Notes: generated from the sequence alone by a model not told the origin. Numbered from the stretch's first letter, positions 38,468-48,229 are shown. The stretch: 64,000 nt of DNA from Seleniivibrio sp. (GCF_021209385.1 NZ_JAJOIL010000035.1:88153-152152); one strand, 5' to 3'. Numbers and translations: made by a program.

Positions 38468-39044
38468 GCTCACTACACCTATTTCTGAGGAAACTGCAAG
38501 ATCTCTGAAAGTGGGCGACGAGGTTCTGCTTTCAGGCACCATCGTAACCGCAAGAGATGCCGCACACAAACTTATGGTGGAAGAAAAACCGGATTTCCCC
38601 CGTCCTTATATGAAAGACGGTGTGATATATCACTGCGGACCCGTTGTTAAAAAACATGACGACGGTTCATACAGCTTTGTTGCCGCCGGTCCCACAACAT
38701 CTACCCGCGAAGAGCCTTATCAGGCGGCAGTATGCGAAGAATACTCTGTCAGAGCCGTTATAGGCAAAGGCGGAATGGGTCCCAAAACACTTGAAGGTCT
38801 GCAAAAAGTAGGCGCTGTGTACCTGCACGCTGTCGGTGGCGCCGGAACACTCATCGCCAAAAGATGCACGAAGGTCGAAACCGTTTTCAAACTTGAAGAG
38901 TTCGGTACTCCCGAAGCCTTCTGGGTTGTTCAGGTTGAAGACTTCCCATGTGTCGTCACCATGGACAGCCACGGCGGTTCGCTCCATAAAGAGATCGCCG
39001 CAAAATCCGACGAAGTAGCCAAAGAATTAATGGGGCTAAAATAA
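38460..39044 (+). CDS. Fumarate hydratase class I, beta subunit
   Basis: 194 residues, beta domain of Fe-S hydro-lyases: LKVGDEVLLSGTIVTARDAAH at the N-terminus, GPTTSTREEP (a substrate/cluster contact), GKGGMGPKTLEGLQ, and ending MDSHGGSLHKEIAAK. Its ATG overlaps the alpha-subunit stop by 8 bp, so the two are made together. A strong terminator follows. Confidence 0.92.
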   Translation: MIKLTTPISEETARSLKVGDEVLLSGTIVTARDAAHKLMVEEKPDFPRPYMKDGVIYHCGPVVKKHDDGSYSFVAAGPTTSTREEPYQAAVCEEYSVRAVIGKGGMGPKTLEGLQKVGAVYLHAVGGAGTLIAKRCTKVETVFKLEEFGTPEAFWVVQVEDFPCVVTMDSHGGSLHKEIAAKSDEVAKELMGLK

Positions 39045-39426
39045 GCACTTTCTGAAAGCCCGCTTAAAAAAGCGGGCTTTTTTTTGATCCTCGGTACTAA
39101 TCACATCCCCGCCAAACATATTAAAAGCCACGAAACGTTACCTACCATTTCTGGTATGTAAATTTTTTTTAATGCAGACCAAAAGTGTCCGTAATCTCCT
39201 TTTTTCCCTGATAATTACTCCATTGCGGCAATAAAGAAATTGTTAACAAAAGTGCCGTTTTTGTCTATCAAAAATAGTAGTTATTTCTGTATAATTATTG
39301 ACAAACAAGGACTTTTAACAAAAAAACATTACTTTATTATTCATGAAAGCTGTGTTATAGATGCTTTAACATTTGATGACCTGCAAGCCACAAATGTTAC
39401 ATTATTTATGACAAGATGAGGTTTCG
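39045..39426. other. Intergenic region upstream of the Lap-type operon
   Basis: 382 bp. After the fumarase terminator (39055-39085) it holds a TACCA-TTTC-TGGTA stem (39143-39156) leading into a T-run. A TATAAT and a TTGACA occur near 39290-39300 but not at correct spacing to each other, so I cannot fix the operon promoter. No gene and no recognisable c-di-GMP riboswitch. Confidence 0.5.
39055..39085 (+). terminator. Terminator after the class I fumarase genes
   Basis: An AGCCCGCTT/AAGCGGGCT stem with A-rich loop followed by eight or more T. Confidence 0.9.
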
Positions 39427-41454
39427 ATGCTTATTATGTTTCGTTTTACAATTATAGTGATGGCTGTTCTGGTGGCGCTGCCTCTTTTTGCCGCTGACAA
39501 GCAAACTACAAAACTTAAGGATGTCATGACGGAGATTTCAAAAACCAGTCCCGAGATACGGGAATCCGTCAACGTATACGATTCTCTCAACGCAGAGCTT
39601 AAAATGGCAAAAACGGGGTACAATCCGGTCATATCCGCATATCTCTCCGGAGGCAAAGAGATAACCGACGGTGTTGATACGGACAACAAAAGAGAGGATC
39701 TCAACGCCACAAGCGCAACTATCAGCCTTAAACAGAATATATTCAACGGCAGCGGCACTGTTAACTATGTGCGTGAAACAGAGGCTCGCGTGATGTCAGC
39801 ATCATACGATGTTCTCAACACTGCAAATCAGGTGTTTCTGTCAACTGCAGAAGCATACATAACCGTATTACAGGAGAAAGAACTTCTGGATATCGCGCTG
39901 GACAACGTTACAACTCAGGCGCAGATACTTGCACAAATTCAGGAAAAGACAAAATCCGGATTCGGAAAGATATCCGACCTTACGAACTCGCAGGCGAGAC
40001 TGGCGCTCTCCCGTGCAAATTACATAGCCCAGCAGCAAAACCTTAAACAGGCGCTGGTTAAATTTCACCGCCAGACAGGAAGATTCCTTTCCTCTGATGA
40101 GTTTGAAATTCCGGATATGAGCTACAATCTTCCTAAATCCGCCGAAGAAATGGTAGATATTGCATTCGTTAACTACCCCGCCATAAACGTTTCCGATTAC
40201 AACATTGTTGCCAAAAAATACGGCAAAAAACGTGTTAACGCACAGTATTACCCTATAGTGGACTTTGAACTTAAAGCCACTCACAATGACAATACAGGCG
40301 GCGACAAAGGTTCAACTGACATTCAGTCCGCAATGTTCTCAATGAATTACAACTTCTATGACGGCGGAAAACGCGGAGCCGAAAAGCAGCTGCGTACCGC
40401 TGAAATGATGAAGGAATATGAAAGAAGCTACATCGAGCGCAGAAACCTTATAGAGTCCGTAAGGCTCGCATGGAACATTAAAGAGGCGGAAGAACTCAAG
40501 ATGCCGTTCCTTAAAGACTACGTTGACCTTACACTCAAAACCCGCGATGCTTTCGTTGAAGAGAACAAACTGGGGCGAAGAAGCCTTACGGAAGTTCTCA
40601 ACATAGAAAACGATTACAACACTTCAAAGACTGCAATAACAAAATCTAAATACACCATCATGATAGCATACTTCAGACTGCTTCAGTCCACCGGTATTCT
40701 CATCAATGAATATGACAAAGACCTTGCAAAAAAAGTCGGTCTGCCCGACAGAATAAAGCTGAACACTCTGGAAGATTACGGAAACCTTGACCACAACAGG
40801 GATAAGGACGATGCGGACGACAGAAAAGACCAGTGTCAGCAGTCGATGGATCCGAAAACTGCTCCTTACGGATGCGAAGGCAGTGAAGGCATCAACATCG
40901 GATACACAGTCCCCGTAACTTTTGAGCCTTACATCAAACCGAAAAACGGCGACGATTCGCTGGAAGCACTCACTGTGATCCCTTCCGGCACAAAAACAGT
41001 TATAACAGAAGATGCGCTCGGTCTGCCGGAAGCACTGCCGACACCCGTGAAGCCAAAACCCGTTCCGCCGAAAACTTCCTCAAAAAGACTTCTTGACCCT
41101 TCTCAAAAAGAACAGACAATAGTACTCTCCGGCGATTCTTTCAAATCGGGGAGTTTTGAACTTACAGATGAGGCAACGGCTGAGATACTGCGTATAGCCA
41201 AAGAGCTTCGCGGACTTAAAGAGCCGTATATACTTAAAATTTACGGACATACGGATAACAGTCAGACTGTCGAACAGAGCAAGGAAATATCAAAACTGAT
41301 GGTTATGAAAGTTCATAACAGATTTTTAGAGCTGGGAATTCCGAAAAGTGCTATGCTAGGATATGGCAAGGGCAGCAGTATGCCCGTTGCATCAAATGAT
41401 TCGGTAATTTCCAAAGCCAAAAACAGGCGGATTGAGCTGAAAATAATTAAATAA
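39427..41454 (+). CDS. TolC-family outer-membrane exporter fused to an OmpA domain (LapE-like)
   Basis: 675 residues. The signal peptide ends LPLFAA. About 30-440 is a TolC/outer-membrane-efflux domain (two repeats of long helices and strands, e.g. TISLKQNIFNGSGTVNYV and NYNFYDGGKRGAEKQLR). A short Asp-rich stretch (LDHNRDKDDADDRKDQC, about 455-475), like calcium-binding thrombospondin-3 loops, and a Pro-rich linker follow. The end (about 560-675) is an OmpA/MotB peptidoglycan-binding domain: IYGHTDNSQTVEQSK and AKNRRIELKI. Ordinary LapE/TolC proteins lack this domain. It is first gene of the Lap-type operon and should be the exit pore for the giant adhesin. GAGG lies five bases before the ATG at 39427. 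Confidence 0.88.
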   Translation: MLIMFRFTIIVMAVLVALPLFAADKQTTKLKDVMTEISKTSPEIRESVNVYDSLNAELKMAKTGYNPVISAYLSGGKEITDGVDTDNKREDLNATSATISLKQNIFNGSGTVNYVRETEARVMSASYDVLNTANQVFLSTAEAYITVLQEKELLDIALDNVTTQAQILAQIQEKTKSGFGKISDLTNSQARLALSRANYIAQQQNLKQALVKFHRQTGRFLSSDEFEIPDMSYNLPKSAEEMVDIAFVNYPAINVSDYNIVAKKYGKKRVNAQYYPIVDFELKATHNDNTGGDKGSTDIQSAMFSMNYNFYDGGKRGAEKQLRTAEMMKEYERSYIERRNLIESVRLAWNIKEAEELKMPFLKDYVDLTLKTRDAFVEENKLGRRSLTEVLNIENDYNTSKTAITKSKYTIMIAYFRLLQSTGILINEYDKDLAKKVGLPDRIKLNTLEDYGNLDHNRDKDDADDRKDQCQQSMDPKTAPYGCEGSEGINIGYTVPVTFEPYIKPKNGDDSLEALTVIPSGTKTVITEDALGLPEALPTPVKPKPVPPKTSSKRLLDPSQKEQTIVLSGDSFKSGSFELTDEATAEILRIAKELRGLKEPYILKIYGHTDNSQTVEQSKEISKLMVMKVHNRFLELGIPKSAMLGYGKGSSMPVASNDSVISKAKNRRIELKIIK

Positions 41455-41464
41455 TGTAGGTGTT

Positions 41465-42115
41465 ATGCGTTTAACCGCTTTGACGTGCGTCTTATTGGCG
41501 ATGCTGTTTGTTGTCTCCGGCACTATCGTTGCCGCGTCAAAGTTTTATGTGCCTGAGAACGTATATTCGCAGTATGCGAAAAAATACGGATCGCAGGCGG
41601 AGATAAGACTGAATGCCCTTATTGACCTTATGGACAGTCTGGCAGACGCCACAGACGACAAAAAGGTCATAGAAGTTAACAAGTTCTTCAATCAGGTACA
41701 ATATCAGACTGATATAAAGACCTGGGGACAGAGCGATTACTGGGCAAGCAGACTGGAATTTCTGGGCGTCGGAGCGGGCGATTGCGAAGACTATGCAGTT
41801 TCAAAGTTCCTAACCCTTCTCCAGCTGGGTGTTCCACAGGAGAAGCTGTTCCTCACATACGTTAAATGGAGGGACATATCACATATGGTTGTAACCTATT
41901 ATAAGGAACCCAACACTGTCCCCTTCGTTCTGGACAACTACGACAAGTCTATCCAGCCCGCAACAAAAAGAACGGATCTGGCACCCGTATACAGCTTCAC
42001 GGCGAATGACCTCTTTCTGCAGAAGCAGCAGGGTCTCGGTAAAAGGGTCGATCCGTCACAATCGAAAAACCTGAATAAACTTAAGGCAATAGATCTTGAG
42101 ATCATGAAGAGGTAG
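41465..42115 (+). CDS. lapG: LapG-like periplasmic cysteine protease
   Basis: 216 residues of the bacterial transglutaminase-like cysteine proteinase family (DUF920). The signal peptide is about 1-24. The catalytic triad is visible as C107 (GAGDCEDYA), H140 (DISHMVV) and D157 (VLDNYD), the same order and near-identical spacing as Pseudomonas LapG. From that system, the enzyme cuts the N-terminus of the adhesin after a dialanine and releases it from the surface unless sequestered by LapD. The adhesin at 48-61 kb carries TAAG at the right place. It lies 10 bp after the TolC gene. Confidence 0.93.
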   Translation: MRLTALTCVLLAMLFVVSGTIVAASKFYVPENVYSQYAKKYGSQAEIRLNALIDLMDSLADATDDKKVIEVNKFFNQVQYQTDIKTWGQSDYWASRLEFLGVGAGDCEDYAVSKFLTLLQLGVPQEKLFLTYVKWRDISHMVVTYYKEPNTVPFVLDNYDKSIQPATKRTDLAPVYSFTANDLFLQKQQGLGKRVDPSQSKNLNKLKAIDLEIMKR

Positions 42116-42120
42116 AAAAG

Positions 42121-44046
42121 ATGACACTTTTCAGACAGATTCAGATTCTTATCACGTCAATACTCATAGTTATGCTGGCGGTGGTGTTAAAGATAAACTT
42201 TGACAACACAAAGGAATTCATACGCAACCAGATGTATTCCAACGCAAAAAATACGGCAAACTCCATGTCTCTGTCGTTAAGCCCCTTCACAGGTGACACC
42301 GCAATGATGCAAACAATGATAAACGCTATGTTCGACGGCGGGTATTTTGAAGAGATACAGCTCACCGCAATGGACGGAAAAGAGATCTACAAAGTAAGCC
42401 AGAAACCCACAATAGAGGGCGTTCCGGCATTTTTCGTAAAACTTGTGAACCTTGAAACACCAGCAGCCAAAGCACAGGTGTCAAACGGATGGAACATCGC
42501 AGGTACCCTCACAGTTAAAGGACATCCGGGACTTTCATACATACAGCTTTGGGACAGCTTCAAATATCTCTGCCTCTCTTTCATAGTCATAGGCGCAATA
42601 GCAGTTGTTGTGAGCCATATAATCCTCAAATTCCTGCTCTCAGCCCTTGTCAACATCCGTAAGCAGGCTATTGCAATAGGCGAAAACGAGTTCATAGTAA
42701 ACAATAAGATCCCGCGCACCCCTGAACTGAAACAGGTCGTAACGGCGATGAACCAGATGACCACTAAGGTGCAGTCAATTTACAACAGAGAGATAGAGAC
42801 TCTTAAAAAATATCAGGAACTGCTCTATAAAGATCAGCTCACAGGGCTTTATAACCGTAAATATTTTGTAAATAAGCTTAATGAATATATAGAATCGGAA
42901 TCAAACAACTCCGACGGCGAAATAGCCATCATCTCTTTCGAGGGAATAGACAACGCAATATCGGAAATCGGACACCCGAACATGCGACCGTTCTACAACG
43001 CTGTGGCACGCTATATAACAGAAAACTTTTCAACAGACGGCTGTATTGCAGCATGTTTCAACAGACAGGAATTCGCTGTCATAATGCCTGCGGAATCGCC
43101 TGAAAAGGCTGATGAAAAGATAAACAAACTCGCAGCGTGGGCAAAAGAACTTATCGCATCCGACGAAAAAACCATCTCACTTATCAGTGTTAAAATCGGT
43201 GTGACAGCATACAGATATGACGAAAACACTGCAAAAGTGCTTTCCAAAGCTGACTACGCGCTGACTGTTGCGAAAAGCCTTGATCGCGGCGACATAAGCC
43301 GCTTCAATGACAACTCGAATCAGATGGTTCTCGGCAAGCTTGAATGGAAGAACATGATAGAGACCGCACTGGCGGAAAACAGGTTTGTACTCACTTCCCA
43401 GGCTGTAAAATCTCCCACCGGAGACCTGCACCAGGAAATTTTCGTTAACCTGAAAGACGAGAACGGGAACATCCAGCGGGCAGGATTTTTCATGCCGATG
43501 GTGGTTAATCTGAACCTCGCAAACAATCTGGACAGATATGTTCTTGAAAAATCTACTGAATATCTGACAGCAAACGAAGGAAGCACTCTTGCGATAAACA
43601 TAACAGACGTGTTCCTTAATGACAGGGCTTCATTCTCATGGTTCCGTCAGCTCCTGCTTGGCAGCAAACACCTGAAGGACAGAATGACATTTGAGATATC
43701 CGATAACGCCATCAACAACAACGCCGACATCTGTCTGGACTTTTCAGGGCTTATAAAAGGACTTGGGTTCACCTTCGGGGTGGACAGGTTCACTATGAGT
43801 CCCAAATCCCTTGAAAATCTGCAAAAACTGAAACCCAACTATATCAAGATAGATTACGACTACCTCATAGGAGCGGAGGATGCCGACACGGCGCTCAATT
43901 CTATTCAAACAATAACTGAGAGTCTCGGCATAAAACTCATCGCCACAAAGGTTGAGAATCAGGAACTGAGAGACACACTTGAAAGTAAAAATATCAAATA
44001 CTTCCAAGGCAGAGGCATTGCCGAAATAACACCACTGGATAAGTAA
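42121..44046 (+). CDS. lapD: LapD-like c-di-GMP receptor (LapD_MoxY_N-HAMP-GGDEF-EAL, both degenerate)
   Basis: 641 residues. Two transmembrane helices (about 8-25 and 147-170) flank a periplasmic LapD/MoxY-type sensor (about 26-146) that would bind LapG. HAMP is at about 170-225, then a GGDEF domain with NRQEF in place of the signature, then an EAL domain where the EAL motif has become EIFVNL. Both catalytic sites are therefore dead, exactly as in LapD, where the EAL domain binds c-di-GMP and signals outward. It lies between lapG and the exporter genes with 5- and 1-bp gaps. Confidence 0.92.
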   Translation: MTLFRQIQILITSILIVMLAVVLKINFDNTKEFIRNQMYSNAKNTANSMSLSLSPFTGDTAMMQTMINAMFDGGYFEEIQLTAMDGKEIYKVSQKPTIEGVPAFFVKLVNLETPAAKAQVSNGWNIAGTLTVKGHPGLSYIQLWDSFKYLCLSFIVIGAIAVVVSHIILKFLLSALVNIRKQAIAIGENEFIVNNKIPRTPELKQVVTAMNQMTTKVQSIYNREIETLKKYQELLYKDQLTGLYNRKYFVNKLNEYIESESNNSDGEIAIISFEGIDNAISEIGHPNMRPFYNAVARYITENFSTDGCIAACFNRQEFAVIMPAESPEKADEKINKLAAWAKELIASDEKTISLISVKIGVTAYRYDENTAKVLSKADYALTVAKSLDRGDISRFNDNSNQMVLGKLEWKNMIETALAENRFVLTSQAVKSPTGDLHQEIFVNLKDENGNIQRAGFFMPMVVNLNLANNLDRYVLEKSTEYLTANEGSTLAINITDVFLNDRASFSWFRQLLLGSKHLKDRMTFEISDNAINNNADICLDFSGLIKGLGFTFGVDRFTMSPKSLENLQKLKPNYIKIDYDYLIGAEDADTALNSIQTITESLGIKLIATKVENQELRDTLESKNIKYFQGRGIAEITPLDK

Positions 44047-44047
44047 T

Positions 44048-46192
44048 ATGAACAGAGATATAGCTATCGACCCATTGATGCAGTGTCTTGTGATGCTGAC
44101 AAAACTGAATAATAAACCCGCCAGCGCCGAGGCGCTTGCATACGGACTGCCCCTCGACCCCGACCAGAAAAGGCAGTCGCTCTTCACCATTGAGGGTGCG
44201 AAGTCAAATTTCTCCCGTGCTGCTTCCCGCGCAGGCTTTAACTCTAAACTGGTTAAAAGGGAGTTGAAAGACATACCGAACGTAATACTTCCGGTGATAC
44301 TGCTTCTTAAAGGTCAGGACGCATGCGTTCTCACTGACATGGACTTTGAGGCAGGCATAGCAGAGATAATCATCCCTTCAATGGACGAAGAACCGCAGGA
44401 AATCACCATTGAAAAACTCTCTGAAGAGTACATGGGCTTCTGTTTCCTGCTCAAGCGCATGTTTAAACAGGACGAACATGACGCCATAGTTGATGAAAAA
44501 CAGGATAACAAACACTGGTTCTTCGGGACTCTCTGGCGATTCCGCGACATATACATGAACGTATTCATAGCTTCGTTCCTGATAAACATCTTTGTAACCG
44601 TCAGTCCGCTGTTCACAATGAACGTTTACGACAGAGTTATCCCTCACAACGCCGTTGATACCCTATGGGTTCTGGCAACAGGCGTATGTATCATCTATAT
44701 GTTTGATATAACAATAAAATATCTTCGTTCATATTTCCTTGAGGTTGCGGCAAAAAAGAGCGACGTAATCCTTTCATCCATGATTTTTGAGCAGGCGCTC
44801 AACCTGCGTATGAAAGAGAAACCAAAGTCCGTGGGTTCTTTTGCCAGTAACATCAAAGAGTTCGACAGCATCCGCTCTTTCTATGCCTCAACAGCGGTGA
44901 CAGCCTTCATAGAACTGCCGTTCGTTGTCATTTTCATTATTGTTATCTATTACATAAGCGGACTGCTCGTACTCATCCCGCTGTTCACGATGGCACTTAT
45001 AATCGGCTACAGCCTTTTCATACGCAAGCCTCTCGAACGCAGTATCGAAAGCACCTATGAATCATCAGCAAGGCGAAACGGTCTTCTGATAGAAGCGCTT
45101 TCAAACCTTGAGTCGATCAAAACATTCAACGCCAGCAGCTATATCCAGTGGAACTGGGAGGAGAGCACAGGCGACATTTCCAACAAAAGCATAAAATCGC
45201 GCATGCTCTCAAACTCGCTGACATCCGCCTCCGCCTTTCTGGCGCAGATAGGAAACGTTGCCGTAGTGGTTGCGGGCGTGTATTTCATAAAAGAGGGAGA
45301 GCTCACCATGGGTGCTCTGATAGCAACAGTAATGCTGTCGTCAAGAACCATCGCGCCCATGTCGCAGGTTGCAGGACTTCTCACCAACTATCAGCAGATG
45401 CGCACGTCTCTTACACAGCTTAACGCATTGATGGAAAAGGATGTTGAACGCCCTGAGAAAAAAGGCTTTCTCCGCCGTCCCATATTCGAGGGAGGCATTG
45501 AGTTCAATGATGTTACGTTCAGCTATCCGGATGAACCGCAACCGGCTCTTAAAAACATTACGTTTAAAATAAAACCCAAAGAACGTGTGGGTATAATCGG
45601 AGCCATAGGCTCAGGTAAATCTACTCTGAGCAAGCTCATACTGGGTCTTTATGATCCGGACGAAGGCAGCATCTTCATCGACGGGATAGCATGCAAACAA
45701 ATTGACCCTGCCGACCTCAGGCACAACATAAGCTATGTTCCGCAGGATGTTACACTGTTTTCAGGTACCATCCGCGACAATATAATATTCAAAGCACCCC
45801 ACAGCGATGACAATGCCATCATTAAAGCGGCACAGGTCGGAAATGTTATCTCATTCAGCGATAAACATGCACTTGGTCTGGATTTCTTTGTAGGCGAAAA
45901 AGGTTCAAACCTTTCCGGCGGACAGAGACAGGCGGTCGCCGTTGCGCGGGCAATGCTTACTGAGAGCTCCATAGTTCTTATGGATGAACCGACCAACTCA
46001 ATGGACTTTGCCTCAGAAAACAAAGTTATCGAAAACCTTAGAAAAGCAACAGAAGGCAAAACCACTATCATAATTACCCACAAGCCGTCCATCCTCACTA
46101 TCGTCGACAGACTGATAGTCATGGACAACGGAACAGTTGTCATGGACGGACCTAAAGATGAAGTTATGAAAAAACTGGGGGGCAAACAATGA
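44048..46192 (+). CDS. lapB: LapB-like type I secretion ATPase/permease
   Basis: 714 residues. About 1-135 is a C39-like domain without the peptidase Cys, as in RTX/adhesin exporters. Six membrane helices (about 155-420) carry the ABC exporter fold. The nucleotide domain has Walker A GAIGSGKST, signature LSGGQRQ, Walker B IVLMDEPT and the H-loop THKPS. It should export the giant adhesin in one step with LapC and the TolC-OmpA protein. Its start follows the lapD stop by one base; its stop overlaps lapC by 4 bp. Confidence 0.94.
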   Translation: MNRDIAIDPLMQCLVMLTKLNNKPASAEALAYGLPLDPDQKRQSLFTIEGAKSNFSRAASRAGFNSKLVKRELKDIPNVILPVILLLKGQDACVLTDMDFEAGIAEIIIPSMDEEPQEITIEKLSEEYMGFCFLLKRMFKQDEHDAIVDEKQDNKHWFFGTLWRFRDIYMNVFIASFLINIFVTVSPLFTMNVYDRVIPHNAVDTLWVLATGVCIIYMFDITIKYLRSYFLEVAAKKSDVILSSMIFEQALNLRMKEKPKSVGSFASNIKEFDSIRSFYASTAVTAFIELPFVVIFIIVIYYISGLLVLIPLFTMALIIGYSLFIRKPLERSIESTYESSARRNGLLIEALSNLESIKTFNASSYIQWNWEESTGDISNKSIKSRMLSNSLTSASAFLAQIGNVAVVVAGVYFIKEGELTMGALIATVMLSSRTIAPMSQVAGLLTNYQQMRTSLTQLNALMEKDVERPEKKGFLRRPIFEGGIEFNDVTFSYPDEPQPALKNITFKIKPKERVGIIGAIGSGKSTLSKLILGLYDPDEGSIFIDGIACKQIDPADLRHNISYVPQDVTLFSGTIRDNIIFKAPHSDDNAIIKAAQVGNVISFSDKHALGLDFFVGEKGSNLSGGQRQAVAVARAMLTESSIVLMDEPTNSMDFASENKVIENLRKATEGKTTIIITHKPSILTIVDRLIVMDNGTVVMDGPKDEVMKKLGGKQ

Positions 46193-47532
46193 TACGGGAA
46201 AAGATAAAAAAAAGCCGCCTCAGCGCGGAAGACATCGAGTTTATGAAGAGTCTGAATGCCGCTGTTCTGCAAAAAAGCTCATCAAAGATGAACCGGATGC
46301 TCTATATCATCGCGGCGCTCATTATAATCTTTATTGCATGGGCAAATCTTACCTCTCTGGATGAACTGACGCGCGGACAGGGAAAAGTGATACCCACTAA
46401 TCAGATACAGGTGGTGCAAAACCTTGAGGGCGGTATAGTCCGCAGAATACTCGTACGCGAAGGCGACGCAGTAAAGAAAGACCAGATACTCCTTGATATA
46501 GACGATACGGGATTCGGCAGTTCATACAAAGAGGGCGAATCCAAATACTATGAACTGAAAGTGCGCATAGCAAGACTTCAGGCGGAAGCTTCCGGAAAAC
46601 CGATGGAGATCGACCCTGAAATACAGAAGAATTATCCCAATCTGGTCAACGCGGAGATAAATCTTTACAACATCAACAAGCAAAGACTGGAAAGCGAACT
46701 GCAGGTACTTGAGGCAAGGCTTTCACAGAAGCAGATGGAATATACTGACGCGCAGAGCAAAATAAGGAACCTGAACCAGAGCAAGGCACTCATCCAGCAG
46801 GAGATGGCGCTCACCAAACCGCTCTACGAGAAAGGACTTGTGTCCGAAGTTGAGTATATCCAGCTTCGCCAGAGACTTCTGGAAAACCAGAACGAACTTG
46901 AGTCACAGCATAACACCATGAGTTCCGCCACTTCCAAGATAGCGGAAGCAAGGAACATGATAAACGAGCAGAATGTTAAATTCCGCAGCGACGCGCAGGA
47001 TCAGCTCAGCCAGAACCTTGCGGAGTTCAACAGAACATCCGCAACACAGGTCGCTCTGGAAGACAGAGTGAAAAGAACACAGGTGCGCTCTCCTGTGGAC
47101 GGCACTGTAAAACAAATACTCGTCAACACAGTTGGCGGCGTTGTAAGACCCGGTATGGACATCATGGAGATAGTTCCCGGCGAAGACAACCTCCTTGTGG
47201 AAGCAAAGATTAAACCGTCCGACATAGCCTTTATCTACCCCGGACAGGAGGCGATAGTTAAATTCACCGCCTACGACTACGCCATTTACGGCGGTCTCAC
47301 AGGCAAAGTGACACACATCAGCGCCGACACCATAGAGGATGAAAAGAAAGAAAGTTACTACCTGGTACGCGTTAAAACCGACAAAAGCTTCATCGGCGAA
47401 GCAGATAATAAGAAACAGATCATTGTTGGCATGACAGCCATGGTGGACATTGTAACCGGCAAAAAAACCGTTATGCAGTATCTTCTTAAACCAATTTTAC
47501 GGGCTAAGTACAATGCACTGCGGGAGAGATAA
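46189..47532 (+). CDS. lapC: LapC-like membrane fusion protein (HlyD family)
   Basis: 447 residues. A short cytoplasmic start, one helix (about 38-58), then the HlyD layout: barrel strand IQVVQNLEGGIVRRILVREGDAV (in two pieces), long coiled-coil hairpin (about 125-300), lipoyl-like return TQVRSPVDGTVKQI, and barrel domain ending near LKPILRAKYNALRER. It links the ABC exporter to the outer-membrane TolC pore. The start overlaps lapB by 4 bp. Confidence 0.93.
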   Translation: MIREKIKKSRLSAEDIEFMKSLNAAVLQKSSSKMNRMLYIIAALIIIFIAWANLTSLDELTRGQGKVIPTNQIQVVQNLEGGIVRRILVREGDAVKKDQILLDIDDTGFGSSYKEGESKYYELKVRIARLQAEASGKPMEIDPEIQKNYPNLVNAEINLYNINKQRLESELQVLEARLSQKQMEYTDAQSKIRNLNQSKALIQQEMALTKPLYEKGLVSEVEYIQLRQRLLENQNELESQHNTMSSATSKIAEARNMINEQNVKFRSDAQDQLSQNLAEFNRTSATQVALEDRVKRTQVRSPVDGTVKQILVNTVGGVVRPGMDIMEIVPGEDNLLVEAKIKPSDIAFIYPGQEAIVKFTAYDYAIYGGLTGKVTHISADTIEDEKKESYYLVRVKTDKSFIGEADNKKQIIVGMTAMVDIVTGKKTVMQYLLKPILRAKYNALRER

Positions 47533-47533
47533 G

Positions 47534-48109
47534 ATGATAATAGCAATCAGCTGTGACAGAAACTTCTGCCGTATGGTATCTGACACATTCGGACAGAAGG
47601 AAACCGTCTCCGTCGGGCTTATTTCAAGCCTCAGAGACAGACACGAGATAGCGTCCAACGACGTTGCCATCCTGGATCTGCCGTATCTCACACCTACAGA
47701 GATAACAAAAATCCCGTGCAAGGTGGTTATACTGACCTCTGTACCGAAATTTGAAGAAGCTCTTAAAATGCTGAAGATGGGCATCAAGGCTTACGGCAAC
47801 AGGATGATGCACCCCGACAATATGAAACAGATGGTGACAGCCGTCCGCACCGGGCAGATATGGCTTCCGCCGGATATTGTCAGCAGGCTTATAACAGCCC
47901 TTCCGGCTGATAATACGCCTTTAACCTTAACTGAGGAACTCTCGGAAAGAGAAACAGAAGTTGCCAAACTCGTTGCAAAGGGCAAAAGCAATCAGGAGAT
48001 TGCCGATACCCTGGACATCACCGTGCGTACAGTCAAGGCACACCTCACATCCATTTTTTCCAAGACAGGTCTTAGAGACCGTCTCGCCCTGGCTCTGCAT
48101 TTTAAATAA
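47534..48109 (+). CDS. LuxR/NarL-type regulator with atypical receiver domain
   Basis: 191 residues. The C-terminal HTH is canonical: LSERETEVAKLVAKGKSNQ and TVRTVKAHLTSIFSKTG. The N-terminal receiver-like half has an Asp at position 48 (AILDLPYL), but the acidic pair at the N-terminus is reduced to a single Asp in ISCDRN, and the usual conserved Lys position appears as Arg (AYGNRMM). Phosphorylation may not be its trigger. GGGAGAG precedes the ATG at 47534, one base after the lapC stop. Placement in the operon suggests control of the adhesion system, perhaps of the convergent adhesin gene. Confidence 0.82.
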   Translation: MIIAISCDRNFCRMVSDTFGQKETVSVGLISSLRDRHEIASNDVAILDLPYLTPTEITKIPCKVVILTSVPKFEEALKMLKMGIKAYGNRMMHPDNMKQMVTAVRTGQIWLPPDIVSRLITALPADNTPLTLTEELSERETEVAKLVAKGKSNQEIADTLDITVRTVKAHLTSIFSKTGLRDRLALALHFK

Positions 48110-48172
48110 ATACACACTGAAACAGCTTATTCCTATTTACATCATCAAGCCCTATACCTGCATAAAGACAAA

Positions 48173-48213
48173 AAAAAGACCGCATCCCTTAGGATACGGT
48201 CTTTTTATTTAAT
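48173..48213. terminator. Bidirectional terminator between the LuxR and adhesin genes
   Basis: AAAAAGACCG-C-ATCC pairs with GGAT-A-CGGTCTTTTT around a 5-nt loop, with A-run before and T-run after, so it can serve both convergent transcripts. Confidence 0.8.
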
Positions 48214-48229
48214 CTTTTTTATCAGCCTC

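Noticed and set aside
39086..39426. c-di-GMP riboswitch upstream of the Lap operon
   Set aside because: I looked for the conserved GEMM core and its two stems and did not find them.
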